Positions 8,673-15,876 of a DNA stretch of 28,454 nt are shown in pieces. Both the position numbers and the translations under genes were made by a program. Source of the DNA: JAICIG01 sp035532215 (GTDB lineage Bacteria; Planctomycetota; Planctomycetia; Pirellulales; JAICIG01); NCBI GenBank assembly GCA_035532215.1, contig DATKRK010000084.1, forward strand, positions 1-28,454, written 5' to 3'. The first letter of the stretch is position 1. Every line of letters starts with the position of its first letter. Below the pieces are notes generated by a model. That model was not told the origin of the DNA. It worked only from the letters and a program-made list of their open reading frames with translations, and searched no databases.

Positions 8673-9326
8673 ATGAGCGTTCTCGATCTGGCCGCGTTTC
8701 GCGCCGCGCCGTTGACTCGCGAACCGTTCGAATTTCTGGTGCTGCCGGGCTTCGTTAAAACCTCGGCCTTGGAAGCAATCCACGCGGGCTTTCCCCACGT
8801 CGAGCGGCCCGGCAGTTTTCCGCTCAGCGAAGTTGCTTATGGCCCCGGATTCGGCGCCCTGATCGACGAGCTGAACGGCGCCGAGGTCCGCCACGCCTTC
8901 GAGGAAAAGTTCGGCATCGATCTTAGCGGCCGGCCGTCGATGATCACCGTCCGCGGCTGTTCGAGCCCGAAGGACGGCAAAATCCACACCGATGCGCTGA
9001 GCAAGATCATCACCGTGTTGATTTATATGAATCCCAAGTGGGAGCCGAACGGCGGGCGGCTGCGGCTGCTGCGTTCGGCGACCGATCTGGACGACGTGAT
9101 TCTCGAAGTTCCGCCGCAGCAGGGCACGCTGCTGGCCTTCCGCCGCAGCCACAACTCGTACCATGGCCACAAGCCCTTCGGCGGTCCGCGGCGCGTGATT
9201 CAGTTTAATTGGGTGACCGAGCAGCGGATCGTCGACCGCGAACTACGGCGGCACCGCATTTCGGCCTGGACCAAGAGGCTGCTGCCGTTTTTGGCGCCGG
9301 CGCCCGTCAAACGGCCTGCAGCGTGA
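8673..9326 (+). CDS. 2-oxoglutarate/Fe(II)-dependent oxygenase
   Basis: This 217-residue protein is a double-stranded beta-helix oxygenase. The iron triad is visible as His105 and Asp107 (KIHTDA) with distal His164 (SYHGHKP). Arg173 or Arg174 in GGPRRVIQFNW would hold 2-oxoglutarate. The layout fits the prolyl-hydroxylase-like 2OG-FeII_Oxy_3 group. The substrate is unknown; planctomycete members often sit near surface-polysaccharide or peptide-modifying genes, but no such gene adjoins here. AGGAG at 8659-8663 lies nine bases before the ATG. The last 20 bp overlap an open but startless minus-strand frame. Confidence 0.9.
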   Translation: MSVLDLAAFRAAPLTREPFEFLVLPGFVKTSALEAIHAGFPHVERPGSFPLSEVAYGPGFGALIDELNGAEVRHAFEEKFGIDLSGRPSMITVRGCSSPKDGKIHTDALSKIITVLIYMNPKWEPNGGRLRLLRSATDLDDVILEVPPQQGTLLAFRRSHNSYHGHKPFGGPRRVIQFNWVTEQRIVDRELRRHRISAWTKRLLPFLAPAPVKRPAA

Positions 9327-9438
9327 GTTCCTGTTGGGCGCGCCGCATGCAGTCACGCACTCCGCCGAGCGCACCGAGCGGTTTGTATAAATCGGCCTTG
9401 ATTTCAGATTTCGCGTTGAAGCGGGTAATTGAGCTAGT
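9307..9438 (-). pseudogene. Startless ORF fragment, possible gene remnant
   Basis: On the minus strand a 43-codon frame runs from just after a TAA (9439-9441) to a TGA at 9307-9309. It contains SEIKADLYKPLGALGGVRD and ends QQELTLQAV. The composition is protein-like, but there is no ATG, GTG or TTG upstream of its GVRDC region. It may be the 3' end of a decayed gene, possibly from a mobile element, or chance. I do not recognise the family. Confidence 0.3.
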
Positions 9439-9799
9439 TTAGTGAGGGAACCCGGCCACCTGCGTTCTAGCGCCGACGACTCCATTTCACGTTGTTCTTT
9501 GCGCCCCAGCATTCGCAAACCCTTCAGTTTCACGCCACTGACCGCCGAATTGCGAGAGATTTGCCCGCCACGTGTGCTTGCACGTACTGGCTAGCGCAAA
9601 GTGCAAGGTGCGCTCGACTGCGAAATCGCTCCAGGCTGGGCTTGGTTGAAAACCGCGTTTCTGGTACGAATCGCCCCCGCGATCCTGGAGGCTCGGGCGC
9701 CCTCGCCCGGCCCACACGATGCGACGCCGGGCGAGGGCGCCCGGCCCTCCATGGACGACGTATTCCGGCGATTTTCCCGACCTCCTACGAGACGCGATA
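9327..9799. other. Gene-free spacer with remnant and inverted repeat pair
   Basis: Between the oxygenase and the small anchored protein there is no intact gene. The left part holds the startless minus-strand fragment. The middle (9450-9680) shows no structure I can name. The right part holds the inverted repeat pair at 9687-9750. Confidence 0.6.
9687..9750. repeat. Inverted pair of the GGGCGAGGGCGCCCGG repeat
   Basis: An inverted copy (9687-9711) and a direct copy (9726-9750) face each other across 14 bp, with two mismatches in 25. The pair could form a very stable hairpin about 50 bp upstream of the start at 9800. Confidence 0.75.
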
Positions 9800-10261
9800 A
9801 TGAAAAAAACCATCTTACTGCTGGCGCTGGTAGCGGGCGGCGGCTATTACCTGCACTGGTACACGTTTACCACCGAGACGGTCGGCAATTCCGAACACGT
9901 CGACGTGGTGATCGACAAGAACAAGATCAAGCAGGACGAAGAGCAGGCGGTGGAAAAGCTCCGCGGCGTGCAAGGACAGGCCGAGGGCCAATTGCTGGAA
10001 GACGCCAGGCAGCGAGTTTCGCCGGCTGCAGGGGCGGCAAACGCCCCGCCGGCCGTTCAGGTCGTGGAGCAGCCCAACGGTTACGCTCCGCGAAACAGCT
10101 ATCCGCCGCAAGGCGCGTACGAGCAGCGAGGCGGCTACGCGCCGCAGAGCCCCTATCCGCCCCAGCAAGATCCGTACGGCGAGCCGCAATCGTATTCGCC
10201 GCCTCCGCCTCGCCAGCCGGCGCGCACGGCCGCGCAAGATCTCGATCGCGGCTTTCAATGA
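9800..10261 (+). CDS. Small membrane-anchored Pro/Tyr/Gln-rich protein
   Basis: This 153-residue protein opens with MKKTILLLALVAGGGYYLHW, a signal anchor or uncleaved signal peptide. A short charged region follows (HVDVVIDKNKIKQDEEQAVEKL, probably helical). The C-terminal half is low complexity, with repeated YPPQ, GGYAPQ and SPPPP phrases, likely a disordered extracytoplasmic tail. The ATG at 9800 is preferred over the frame's earlier ATG at 9719, since the latter translates the dispersed repeat. No ribosome binding site is clear. I do not recognise a characterised family. Two hairpins separate it from the convergent BON-domain gene. Confidence 0.7.
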   Translation: MKKTILLLALVAGGGYYLHWYTFTTETVGNSEHVDVVIDKNKIKQDEEQAVEKLRGVQGQAEGQLLEDARQRVSPAAGAANAPPAVQVVEQPNGYAPRNSYPPQGAYEQRGGYAPQSPYPPQQDPYGEPQSYSPPPPRQPARTAAQDLDRGFQ

Positions 10262-10272
10262 TCGGCAGTAGA

Positions 10273-10319
10273 CGCGGCATCCTGCCGCGTTTCGGAATCA
10301 AGCGGCAGAGATGCCGCTT
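10273..10319. terminator. Two consecutive hairpins between convergent genes
   Basis: CGCGGCA-TCC-TGCCGCG (10273-10289, then TTT) and AAGCGGCA-GAGA-TGCCGCTT (10300-10319) are two perfect stems. They lie 12 bp after the stop of the small anchored protein and 17 bp before the stop of the BON-domain gene. They could end transcription from both sides. The two stems share the GCGGCA/TGCCGC core, so they may be a duplicated repeat. Confidence 0.55.
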
Positions 10320-10335
10320 CTACTTTAGGGCACGC

Positions 10336-11148
10336 CTACGACGCCGAACGGAGATTAACGGGCGCCGGACCAAGATCGAAATCGGTCGTGCTCGAGTCGT
10401 CTTCGATGGTCCTGGCGCTTGCGTTGTCGTCGGCTTTGGCCTCGGGCGCTGCGGGCGCGGGCGCTGCGGGCGCGGGCGCGGGCGCTGCGGGCGCGGGCGC
10501 TGCGGGCGCGGGCGCTGCGGGCGCGGGCGCTGCCGGCGCGGGCTCGACTTGGGCGTCGCGGGCGGCCGCAAGTTCCGCAGGCCCAAGATCGAAATCGGTT
10601 GAGATCGAGTCGTCTTCGACGGTTCCTACGCTGGCGTTTGCTTCGCCGCCGCCTTTCGTTTCGGAGGTTGCTTCCGCGGGCTCGACTTGAGCGCCTGCAG
10701 CGACCGCCAATTCGGCCGGTCCAAAATCGAAATCGGTCGAGTCGTCATCGATAGCCTTTGCCTTCGGCGCCGATTCCGCCTCGACGCTCTCGACGGCTGC
10801 GGCAGGCGCCGGCGTAGCCTCGGCGGCCGCCGCTTCGTGCTCTTCGCCTTTGGGCGTCTCCGCTTCGCCCTCGGTCTTTTTCGGCAAGGGCGGCAGCGTA
10901 TGGTACTGATGCTTGACCGGCGGGCGGACCTGAATCTGCTCGACGATGCGCATCAGACCGTCAACCGAGCGAACGGCGGCCATCGCAGCATCGCGTTGGT
11001 GCGGGTAAAGGACGTGCCCAGACATCGTGAGAATGCCTTTGCGGACGTCCACGTTGATGCGGCACGGCGTGCGCAGCCCGCGATTGGCCAACTGCTGCGT
11101 CACTTTTTGCTTGAGCGTCGAATCTGGAATGGGCTCTTTGCGCGCCAT
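10336..11148 (-). CDS. BON-domain protein with DFDLGP repeats
   Basis: This 270-residue protein has no signal peptide. Residues about 11-75 form a BON domain (LKQKVTQQLANRGL, INVDVRKGILTMSGHV, then MRIVEQIQV), a small fold linked to phospholipid or surface binding. The remainder is Ala/Pro/Glu-rich and holds three copies of a TDFDxGPAEL-type acidic motif, separated by spacers. The last spacer is a run of PAAPA units encoded by a 15-bp tandem repeat at about 10444-10542. The repeat number could vary between strains or be misassembled. Two adjacent ATGs (11148, 11151) follow a GGGG; either is possible. A cytoplasmic BON protein with acidic linear motifs suggests a scaffold, which is inference. 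Confidence 0.78.
   Translation of the reverse strand: MARKEPIPDSTLKQKVTQQLANRGLRTPCRINVDVRKGILTMSGHVLYPHQRDAAMAAVRSVDGLMRIVEQIQVRPPVKHQYHTLPPLPKKTEGEAETPKGEEHEAAAAEATPAPAAAVESVEAESAPKAKAIDDDSTDFDFGPAELAVAAGAQVEPAEATSETKGGGEANASVGTVEDDSISTDFDLGPAELAAARDAQVEPAPAAPAPAAPAPAAPAPAAPAPAPAAPAPAAPEAKADDNASARTIEDDSSTTDFDLGPAPVNLRSAS
10444..10542. repeat. 15-bp GC tandem repeat inside the BON gene
   Basis: Units of GCGGGCGCGGGCGCT recur about six times, with one shortened step near 10478. They encode the PAAPA linker. This is a minisatellite-like tract prone to slippage. Confidence 0.75.
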
Positions 11149-11651
11149 CATCGTCCCCGGCAGTTGAACAAGGTCCAGTCGGTCAGAACGAACACGCCTG
11201 GCGGGACGATTCGACCGCAACGCTGAGGACGGTCAGTGACGTGGTTGATGAACCATTCCAGCGTTCATCGTAAAGCGTTTCCGCCAAAAAGCGAGCGGTA
11301 TTCGCCAAAAACTTCTCGCCGCCGCCCTGGAGTTCTGGACCTGGAGCGTCAGACGCTCGCTCGAAATCATGGAGCGTCGGGCGCCCCCGCCCGACGAGCA
11401 AAATCCGCCACGCCGGGCGAGGGCGCCCGGTCCTCCATCGTCGAAAAACAAACGGGCGAGGGCGCCCGGTCCTCCATCGTCGAAAAACAAACGGGCGAGA
11501 GCGCCCGGTCCTCCATCGTCGATAAAGACGTCACGCCGGGCGAGAGCGCCCGGACCTCCAGGGCCGAAAAATTGCGATCGGCGGAGCGGGCCGATAAGAT
11601 GCTCTCGCGGCGGAAGGTGCAGGACTTCTTATCGAACGAGGGCGAACTTTC
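11149..11651. other. Gene-free spacer with hairpin and tandem repeats
   Basis: This divergent spacer between the BON-domain gene and the yhaM-type gene carries no supported gene. Open frames across it translate only the Arg/Pro repeat. It holds a 9-bp hairpin, CGTCGGGCG-CCCC-CGCCCGACG (11375-11396), and the tandem array at 11414-11570. Nothing else was seen in 11149-11370. Confidence 0.6.
11414..11570 (+). repeat. Tandem array of four dispersed-repeat units
   Basis: Units start at 11414, 11453, 11492 and 11537, giving periods of 39, 39 and 45 bp. Each has CGGGCGAGNGCGCCCGG, then a CCTCCA step. The first two spacers are identical (ATCGTCGAAAAACAAA) and the later ones diverge. This is the same core as at 7256, 9687 and 9726, here amplified in tandem about 80 bp before the yhaM-type start. 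Confidence 0.85.
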
Positions 11652-12674
11652 ATGGCGAACCGCTCGATAGCCCTAACGGCGTTGGCGGAGATGACGCACG
11701 GCCAGGAGGCCGATCTATTCGCGTTGATGACCGTCAAGGAGGAACTGACCACGCGCGACGGCAAGCCGTACTTCAAGGTCGGCTTCCGCGACGCGCGGCG
11801 CGAGGTGAACTTTCCGATCTGGGGCGATTCGCCCTGGGCCGAAGAGTGCCGCCGGCAGTGGACGCCCGGCGCGGCCTACAAGCTGCGGGCCGTGTTCCGC
11901 GAAACCAACTACGGTCCGCAGCTCGACATCCGCAAAATCCGCGAGGTCGCCGAAGCCGATGCCGACGACGGCTACGATCCGGCCATGTTCCTGCCGCAAT
12001 CGCGGTTCGATCCGATCGCCATGTTCGACGAACTGGCGGCCTTGGCGCGCGACGAAATCGCCGACGCGGCGCTCGGCCGGCTGACCCTCTCGCTGCTCAT
12101 GGAGAATCGCCCGGCATTGCTGGCCCTGCCGGCGGCGACGCGCAACCATCACGCCTTCGCCGGCGGCTTTTTGGAGCACGTCCTGAGCGCCACGCGAACG
12201 GCCGTCTACCTGGCCAAGAAGTACGACGATTACTATCCCGATCTCCAGCCGCGGCTGAACTGTTCGCTGGTCGTCGCCGGAGCAATCTTGCACGACATTG
12301 GCAAGCTCCGAGAATTGGAGTGGAAGCCCGAGGGCGCCGCTTACACCAGCGAAGGCGCGTTGGTCGGGCACATCCTGCTGGGCCGCGACCTGGTCCGAGA
12401 AGCCGCCGCCCGGCAAGCCGCGGCCGGCGAGCCGCTCGACGCCGAAGTGCTGTTGCGTCTGGAACATATCATCGTCTCGCATCAGCGGTTGCCCGAGTGG
12501 GGTTCGCCCAAGCCGCCCATGACGCCCGAGGCCCTATTGGTCCATTACGCCGACGATCTCGACGCGAAGTTTCAGATGGTCTATCTCGCCCTGCGCGACG
12601 ACGCCACGCCCGGCGCCTTGACGTCGAAGAAGAACGTGCTGATGCAGCAGTTTTACCGGGGGGAGCAGCCGTGA
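11652..12674 (+). CDS. yhaM: 3'-5' exoribonuclease YhaM-type: OB fold plus HD domain
   Basis: This 340-residue protein is close in length to B. subtilis YhaM (314). An N-terminal OB-fold nucleic-acid binding region (about 15-100, with LTTRDGKPYFKVGF) precedes an HD phosphohydrolase-type domain. Metal-site residues are His166-His167 (RNHHAFAGGFLEH, with His176), the His214-Asp215 pair (ILHDIGKL), His240, His277 and Asp302. YhaM enzymes degrade single-stranded RNA, and DNA in some cases, from the 3' end with Mn. The start is ATG 11652, with only a weak GAGGG upstream. The gene is 130 bp ahead of the two-gene cassette and separated from it by a promoter, so they are probably not one operon. Confidence 0.9.
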   Translation: MANRSIALTALAEMTHGQEADLFALMTVKEELTTRDGKPYFKVGFRDARREVNFPIWGDSPWAEECRRQWTPGAAYKLRAVFRETNYGPQLDIRKIREVAEADADDGYDPAMFLPQSRFDPIAMFDELAALARDEIADAALGRLTLSLLMENRPALLALPAATRNHHAFAGGFLEHVLSATRTAVYLAKKYDDYYPDLQPRLNCSLVVAGAILHDIGKLRELEWKPEGAAYTSEGALVGHILLGRDLVREAAARQAAAGEPLDAEVLLRLEHIIVSHQRLPEWGSPKPPMTPEALLVHYADDLDAKFQMVYLALRDDATPGALTSKKNVLMQQFYRGEQP

Positions 12675-12744
12675 ACGGGGAAAGCGGCGAAGCGCCCGCT
12701 TGCGTGAGTCGCCGTTATTACGGCCGGGCGGTAATCGAAACTCC

Positions 12745-12773
12745 CTGACGGCGGCCTCGGCCGGGGATAGAAT
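12745..12773 (+). promoter_or_regulatory. Sigma-70-type promoter of the two-gene cassette
   Basis: CTGACG (12745-12750) and TAGAAT (12768-12773) are exactly 17 bp apart. A start near 12780 gives a 25-nt leader holding GGGGAA just before the ATG at 12805. This is the best sigma-70-type match seen in the window. It suggests the cassette is transcribed independently of the exoribonuclease gene. Confidence 0.5.
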
Positions 12774-12804
12774 TCGCGTAGCAATCAACCTTTTGGGGAA
12801 AGCG

Positions 12805-13146
12805 ATGTCTACAACGAGCTTTGACCGCAATTCGTTGGCCCGTTGGTACGCCGTGGAGCATCTGAAAACGGACCCCGGCGTCGATGAAATATATTATCTT
12901 CCAACCAATGCGCCCGAGCGGGAGATACGCTTCATCGAAGTCAACTCTTTGATCGGCGAACTGGAAGACAACGCGCTTGAGCCAATTGACTTCGGCGTCG
13001 ATTTCGGCCGTGAATCGCAACATAAGTTGCTCGTCTTGGACGTCACGCCGGGACAATTCGAGCGAATTTGCCAATCGTCGCTGCCGCTTCCCAACGGTTG
13101 GTCGCTCGACGACGCCGTGCCTTTTCGCTTGAAGAGCGATGAATAA
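12805..13146 (+). CDS. Conserved hypothetical, first gene of a two-gene cassette
   Basis: This 113-residue soluble acidic protein has no signal peptide or membrane segment. Distinct phrases are HLKTDPGVDEIYYLPTNAP (34-52), REIRFIEVN, EPIDFGVDFG and LLVLDVTPGQFERI. The short alpha-beta pattern with a C-terminal PLPNGWSLDDAV suggests a small globular domain. I have an impression that related proteins occur in planctomycetes and cyanobacteria, always unannotated, but could not check. ATG 12805 follows GGGGAAAGCG; an upstream extension to 12700 would read through the promoter. The stop overlaps the next start by 8 bp, so translation of the pair is probably coupled. Small first gene plus HEPN-like second gene is the layout of antitoxin-toxin pairs, which is inference. 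Confidence 0.8.
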   Translation: MSTTSFDRNSLARWYAVEHLKTDPGVDEIYYLPTNAPEREIRFIEVNSLIGELEDNALEPIDFGVDFGRESQHKLLVLDVTPGQFERICQSSLPLPNGWSLDDAVPFRLKSDE

Positions 13147-13645
13147 ATACCAGGAGCTTTGGTGGCTGCAGGCGCACTCGGACCATGAAGCGTTCGCTCT
13201 GCTTCGCGAGCGCGGCGTCGCGCCATGTCATTTGCTCCATTACCTGCAGATGGTCGCAGAAAAGTTAGGCAAGGCGTATCTCTGGCGATCGGGCTCGCCG
13301 CCGCCGGCGAGCCACGCGGGGTTCGTACAGTTCATGCGGCTCATGGGCGGCGTCCGGGCAACCGAGCGCGCGCGGATCGCCGAAATCTTCGAGTTCAAAC
13401 GCTTCGAGGATTTCCAAAAGTGGATTCGGCTCGCCTTGCCCAGTGCATACGCTCTGGAACGCTTGGCGCCGGCGTTCGCTCACGACGGCCCCAATCCCGA
13501 GTATCCTTGGCCGAGAGCCGAACCCGTTCACGCTCCTGCGACCTACAACTTCGAGCTGTGGCGCGACATCAGGGATAGCGCCCACGGCCGCCGGCTGTTG
13601 CGAGTCATTGAAATCGCGGTGACGCGTTTTCCTGAATACGCTTAG
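13139..13645 (+). CDS. HEPN-like protein, second gene of a two-gene cassette
   Basis: This 168-residue, mainly helical, cytoplasmic protein overlaps the preceding stop by 8 bp. The segment HYLQMVAEKLGKAYLW (34-49) looks like a HEPN-domain helix, which often reads QxAEKxLKA. A second conserved arginine region, ELWRDIRDSAHGRR, holds Arg142-x6-His149, compatible with the Rx4-6H ribonuclease motif of HEPN toxins near the C-terminus. HEPN proteins act in toxin-antitoxin, abortive infection and nucleotide-linked stress systems. The proline-rich insert NPEYPWPRAEPVHAP (119-133) is distinctive. The resemblance is by eye and the domain may be a different four-helix fold. The next gene starts 10 bp later and may share the transcript. 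Confidence 0.78.
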   Translation: MNKYQELWWLQAHSDHEAFALLRERGVAPCHLLHYLQMVAEKLGKAYLWRSGSPPPASHAGFVQFMRLMGGVRATERARIAEIFEFKRFEDFQKWIRLALPSAYALERLAPAFAHDGPNPEYPWPRAEPVHAPATYNFELWRDIRDSAHGRRLLRVIEIAVTRFPEYA

Positions 13646-13655
13646 CGAGCGAGAA

Positions 13656-15170
13656 ATGCGCACCAAAGGCTTCAGCCTGGCGGAGTTGTTCCTCTGGGTG
13701 GCGATGTGCGCGGTCCTCCTCGCCTGGGTGATGCCTTGGTATCGCGATTTGTCGAGCATTCAAGATCTCTTCATGCCGCAGGCCTTGGCCATTTCCGCCG
13801 ACGGGTCGACCGCGGCCGCGGCCGATTTCGATGGCCGCGTGCGATTGTGGGATGTCAACGGCCGTTCGACGCTCAAAACCATCAAGGCGTCGTGCTTGAT
13901 GGAAGGTATTGCACTTTCAAGCGATGGCCGCTTGTTGGCGATGTTGCAGCAATCGTCCGCCGCCGGCAGCCACGACATAGAAGTGTGGGACGTCCGCTCG
14001 GGCGAAAAGATCGATTCTTTCCCCGCCGATCGGCACAGCTCGTTCGCCTTTTCGCCGCGCGAGCCGCGGCTGGCCTCCGTCGCCGGCAAGCGAGTCGAAT
14101 TGCGATCTTACGGCAATGATGCCGTCGCGGTGCAGAAACAACTCGCATCAGGCGTCAAAGCTCCCGCGGCGCCGATTTTTACATCCGATGGGCGGCGCCT
14201 GGTCGTCGGCAGTCGCGATCGCGTCGAGTGTTTCGACGCCGGCGATCTCGGCCGCAAATCCGCGGTGAAAACCCCGGTTGGGTTCTTCTTTAGCCTATCG
14301 CTCTCTCCTGACGGACGCAGGCTGTTGGCCAAGGGCGTCTCGACCGATCAAGATCACCGCGTACTCGCGTTGTTTAAGCTTTACGACGCGGCGACCGGCG
14401 AAGCGAAAGCGGCTCTCGAACGAAAATGGGGCTTGTTCTTAGAGGGCGGCTTCAACGCTTCGGCCGGCTATTTGCCCGACGGCCGGATTCTGTTGGCAGC
14501 CAGCGGCCAGTTGCAAGTCTTCGATCCCGAGACGCTCGCCGTCCTAGACGAACCGCTCCATGCTGCAGAGCCGATTGAATGCGTTGCGACGCCGCCCAGC
14601 GGCACGATTTTTTTGGCCGGCGGCCGCTACTCGATCGACCTCTGGGACGCCCAAACCATGTCGCCCGTTTGGACGCTTTGGAATTCGCCCATATCCGTCA
14701 GCCATATCAAGCAAAAGATCTGGCACGGTCTGTTGTTACTGCCGATGGTTGGCGTTTTCACCTATCTGCTGCGATGGGTGCGCAGCCGGAATCACCGCTG
14801 CAAGGTTTGCGGCGAGCGGTTTCTGCCGCAATTCATCGAAGATTGGCGCCTCGGCTGCGCAAGTTGCCGTGCGACGGGGCGAATCAGCGAGCAGGAAATC
14901 GCCCGCTTCGAGCGAAACCAGCGATACACGCGCCGCGGAATGATCTTCTGTGTCGCCATCATACCGATTGCGTTTGCCGGCTTCGGCGTGTTTTGCTGGT
15001 TAAAAGAAATTCCGGCAGAGGTCGTGCGCCTTCTCAGCCCCATTCTCGTCATGAAAGCGACAATGGTCGTCATCCCCTGGTTTACGCTCCTCTTTCAGCC
15101 GCCAAGCGCCAAGAGCGTTGCGTCCCGCAAACTGCACGCAGCACCATCGCCTTCAGCAACCGACCTGTAG
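13656..15170 (+). CDS. Membrane-anchored WD40-like protein with zinc ribbon
   Basis: This 504-residue protein starts with an N-terminal TM anchor at about 6-27 (FSLAELFLWVAMCAVLLAW). Residues 40-340 form beta-propeller repeats of WD40 type, for example ALAISADGSTAAAADFDG, RVRLWDVNG, HDIEVWDVRSGEKI and YSIDLWDAQT. A second TM follows at 355-373, then a four-cysteine zinc ribbon (CKVC at 382-385, CASC at 401-404) in a short loop, and two more TM segments (428-448, about 460-480). The propeller would face outside and the ribbon the cytoplasm if the N-terminus is inside. Its partner is unknown. It starts 10 bp after the HEPN-like gene, with no clear ribosome binding site, and a truncated paralogue follows at once. 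Confidence 0.82.
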   Translation: MRTKGFSLAELFLWVAMCAVLLAWVMPWYRDLSSIQDLFMPQALAISADGSTAAAADFDGRVRLWDVNGRSTLKTIKASCLMEGIALSSDGRLLAMLQQSSAAGSHDIEVWDVRSGEKIDSFPADRHSSFAFSPREPRLASVAGKRVELRSYGNDAVAVQKQLASGVKAPAAPIFTSDGRRLVVGSRDRVECFDAGDLGRKSAVKTPVGFFFSLSLSPDGRRLLAKGVSTDQDHRVLALFKLYDAATGEAKAALERKWGLFLEGGFNASAGYLPDGRILLAASGQLQVFDPETLAVLDEPLHAAEPIECVATPPSGTIFLAGGRYSIDLWDAQTMSPVWTLWNSPISVSHIKQKIWHGLLLLPMVGVFTYLLRWVRSRNHRCKVCGERFLPQFIEDWRLGCASCRATGRISEQEIARFERNQRYTRRGMIFCVAIIPIAFAGFGVFCWLKEIPAEVVRLLSPILVMKATMVVIPWFTLLFQPPSAKSVASRKLHAAPSPSATDL

Positions 15171-15182
15171 CCATCGATCCTC

Positions 15183-15770
15183 ATGCCGCAACGACGTTTC
15201 AGCCTGACCGATTTGTTTCTGTTCGTGGCGTGCTGCTCGCTGCTGTTGGCGTTTTTCGTGCCGCTCATCCGGCAAGGCGCCAATCGCGGGAATTACGTGC
15301 AAGGGCGCGCCTTTTCCGCCGACGGTTCGACGGTCGCCGCGCTGCTTAGCGATGGCAAAGTGCGCGTTTGGCGCGCCAGCGATCAAGCGCTCGTCGCGAC
15401 GCTCGACTCCAGCGCGAGCCCGTTTGGAAACCGGATTGCAATCTCGTCGGTTGGGGCGCTAGCCGCCGTGTTCACCGGATTCGCTCCGAGAAAGAAACGC
15501 CGGAAAGAGAGAGCGAAATCCGAGACATCGACTCGACTGCCAATACGCACTCTCGCTAACGCTGCTCGACGACATGGCGGCCTCGTCAGGCGGACGCGGG
15601 GCGTGAAAACGACGCTCAGAAACCATCCCAAGCATTGGCGACGTTCTCGACTGGGAACGAAACTCCCGGCGGCCGGGGGATTTCTGCCCAAATCCGGCGG
15701 CGATGGCCGCGAAATCGCCGCGAAATCCGGCTTTGCAGCCCAATTTCCTCCTGGCATCCGCTTTGCTTAA
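15183..15770 (+). pseudogene. Truncated paralogue of the WD40 membrane protein
   Basis: The first 95 residues copy the layout of the gene just upstream: FSLTDLFLFVACCSLLLAF as TM anchor (6-28), then AFSADGSTVAALLSDGKVRVWRAS as one WD repeat. After about residue 100 the frame turns into Arg/Lys/Pro-rich sequence with no domain (GFAPRKKRRKERAKSE onwards). Another frame near 15505-15560 reads SEIRDIDSTANTHSR before a stop, which hints at a frameshift in what was a propeller. The zinc ribbon and later TM segments are absent. It is therefore best read as a tandem duplicate that has decayed. It could still make a 195-residue product. Spacing from the parent stop is 12 bp. Confidence 0.6.
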
Positions 15771-15876
15771 CTCCTTCGCGGCCGAACTTGCCGGGCGATG
15801 GCCCAGGCGAACGGCCGGTCGCCGCGAGCACGCGGCGGCTCGGCGTTACGAGTTTCTTGGAAGAAGGAGTGGAATC

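Noticed and set aside
11414..11570. CRISPR array
   Set aside because: Repeats are short-period (39-45 bp including spacer), two spacers are identical, and there are no cas genes.
14726..14741. Second sigma-54-like match (TGGCACGGTCTGTTG)
   Set aside because: It lies inside the WD40 coding region, and the -12 element has no GC at the required distance.
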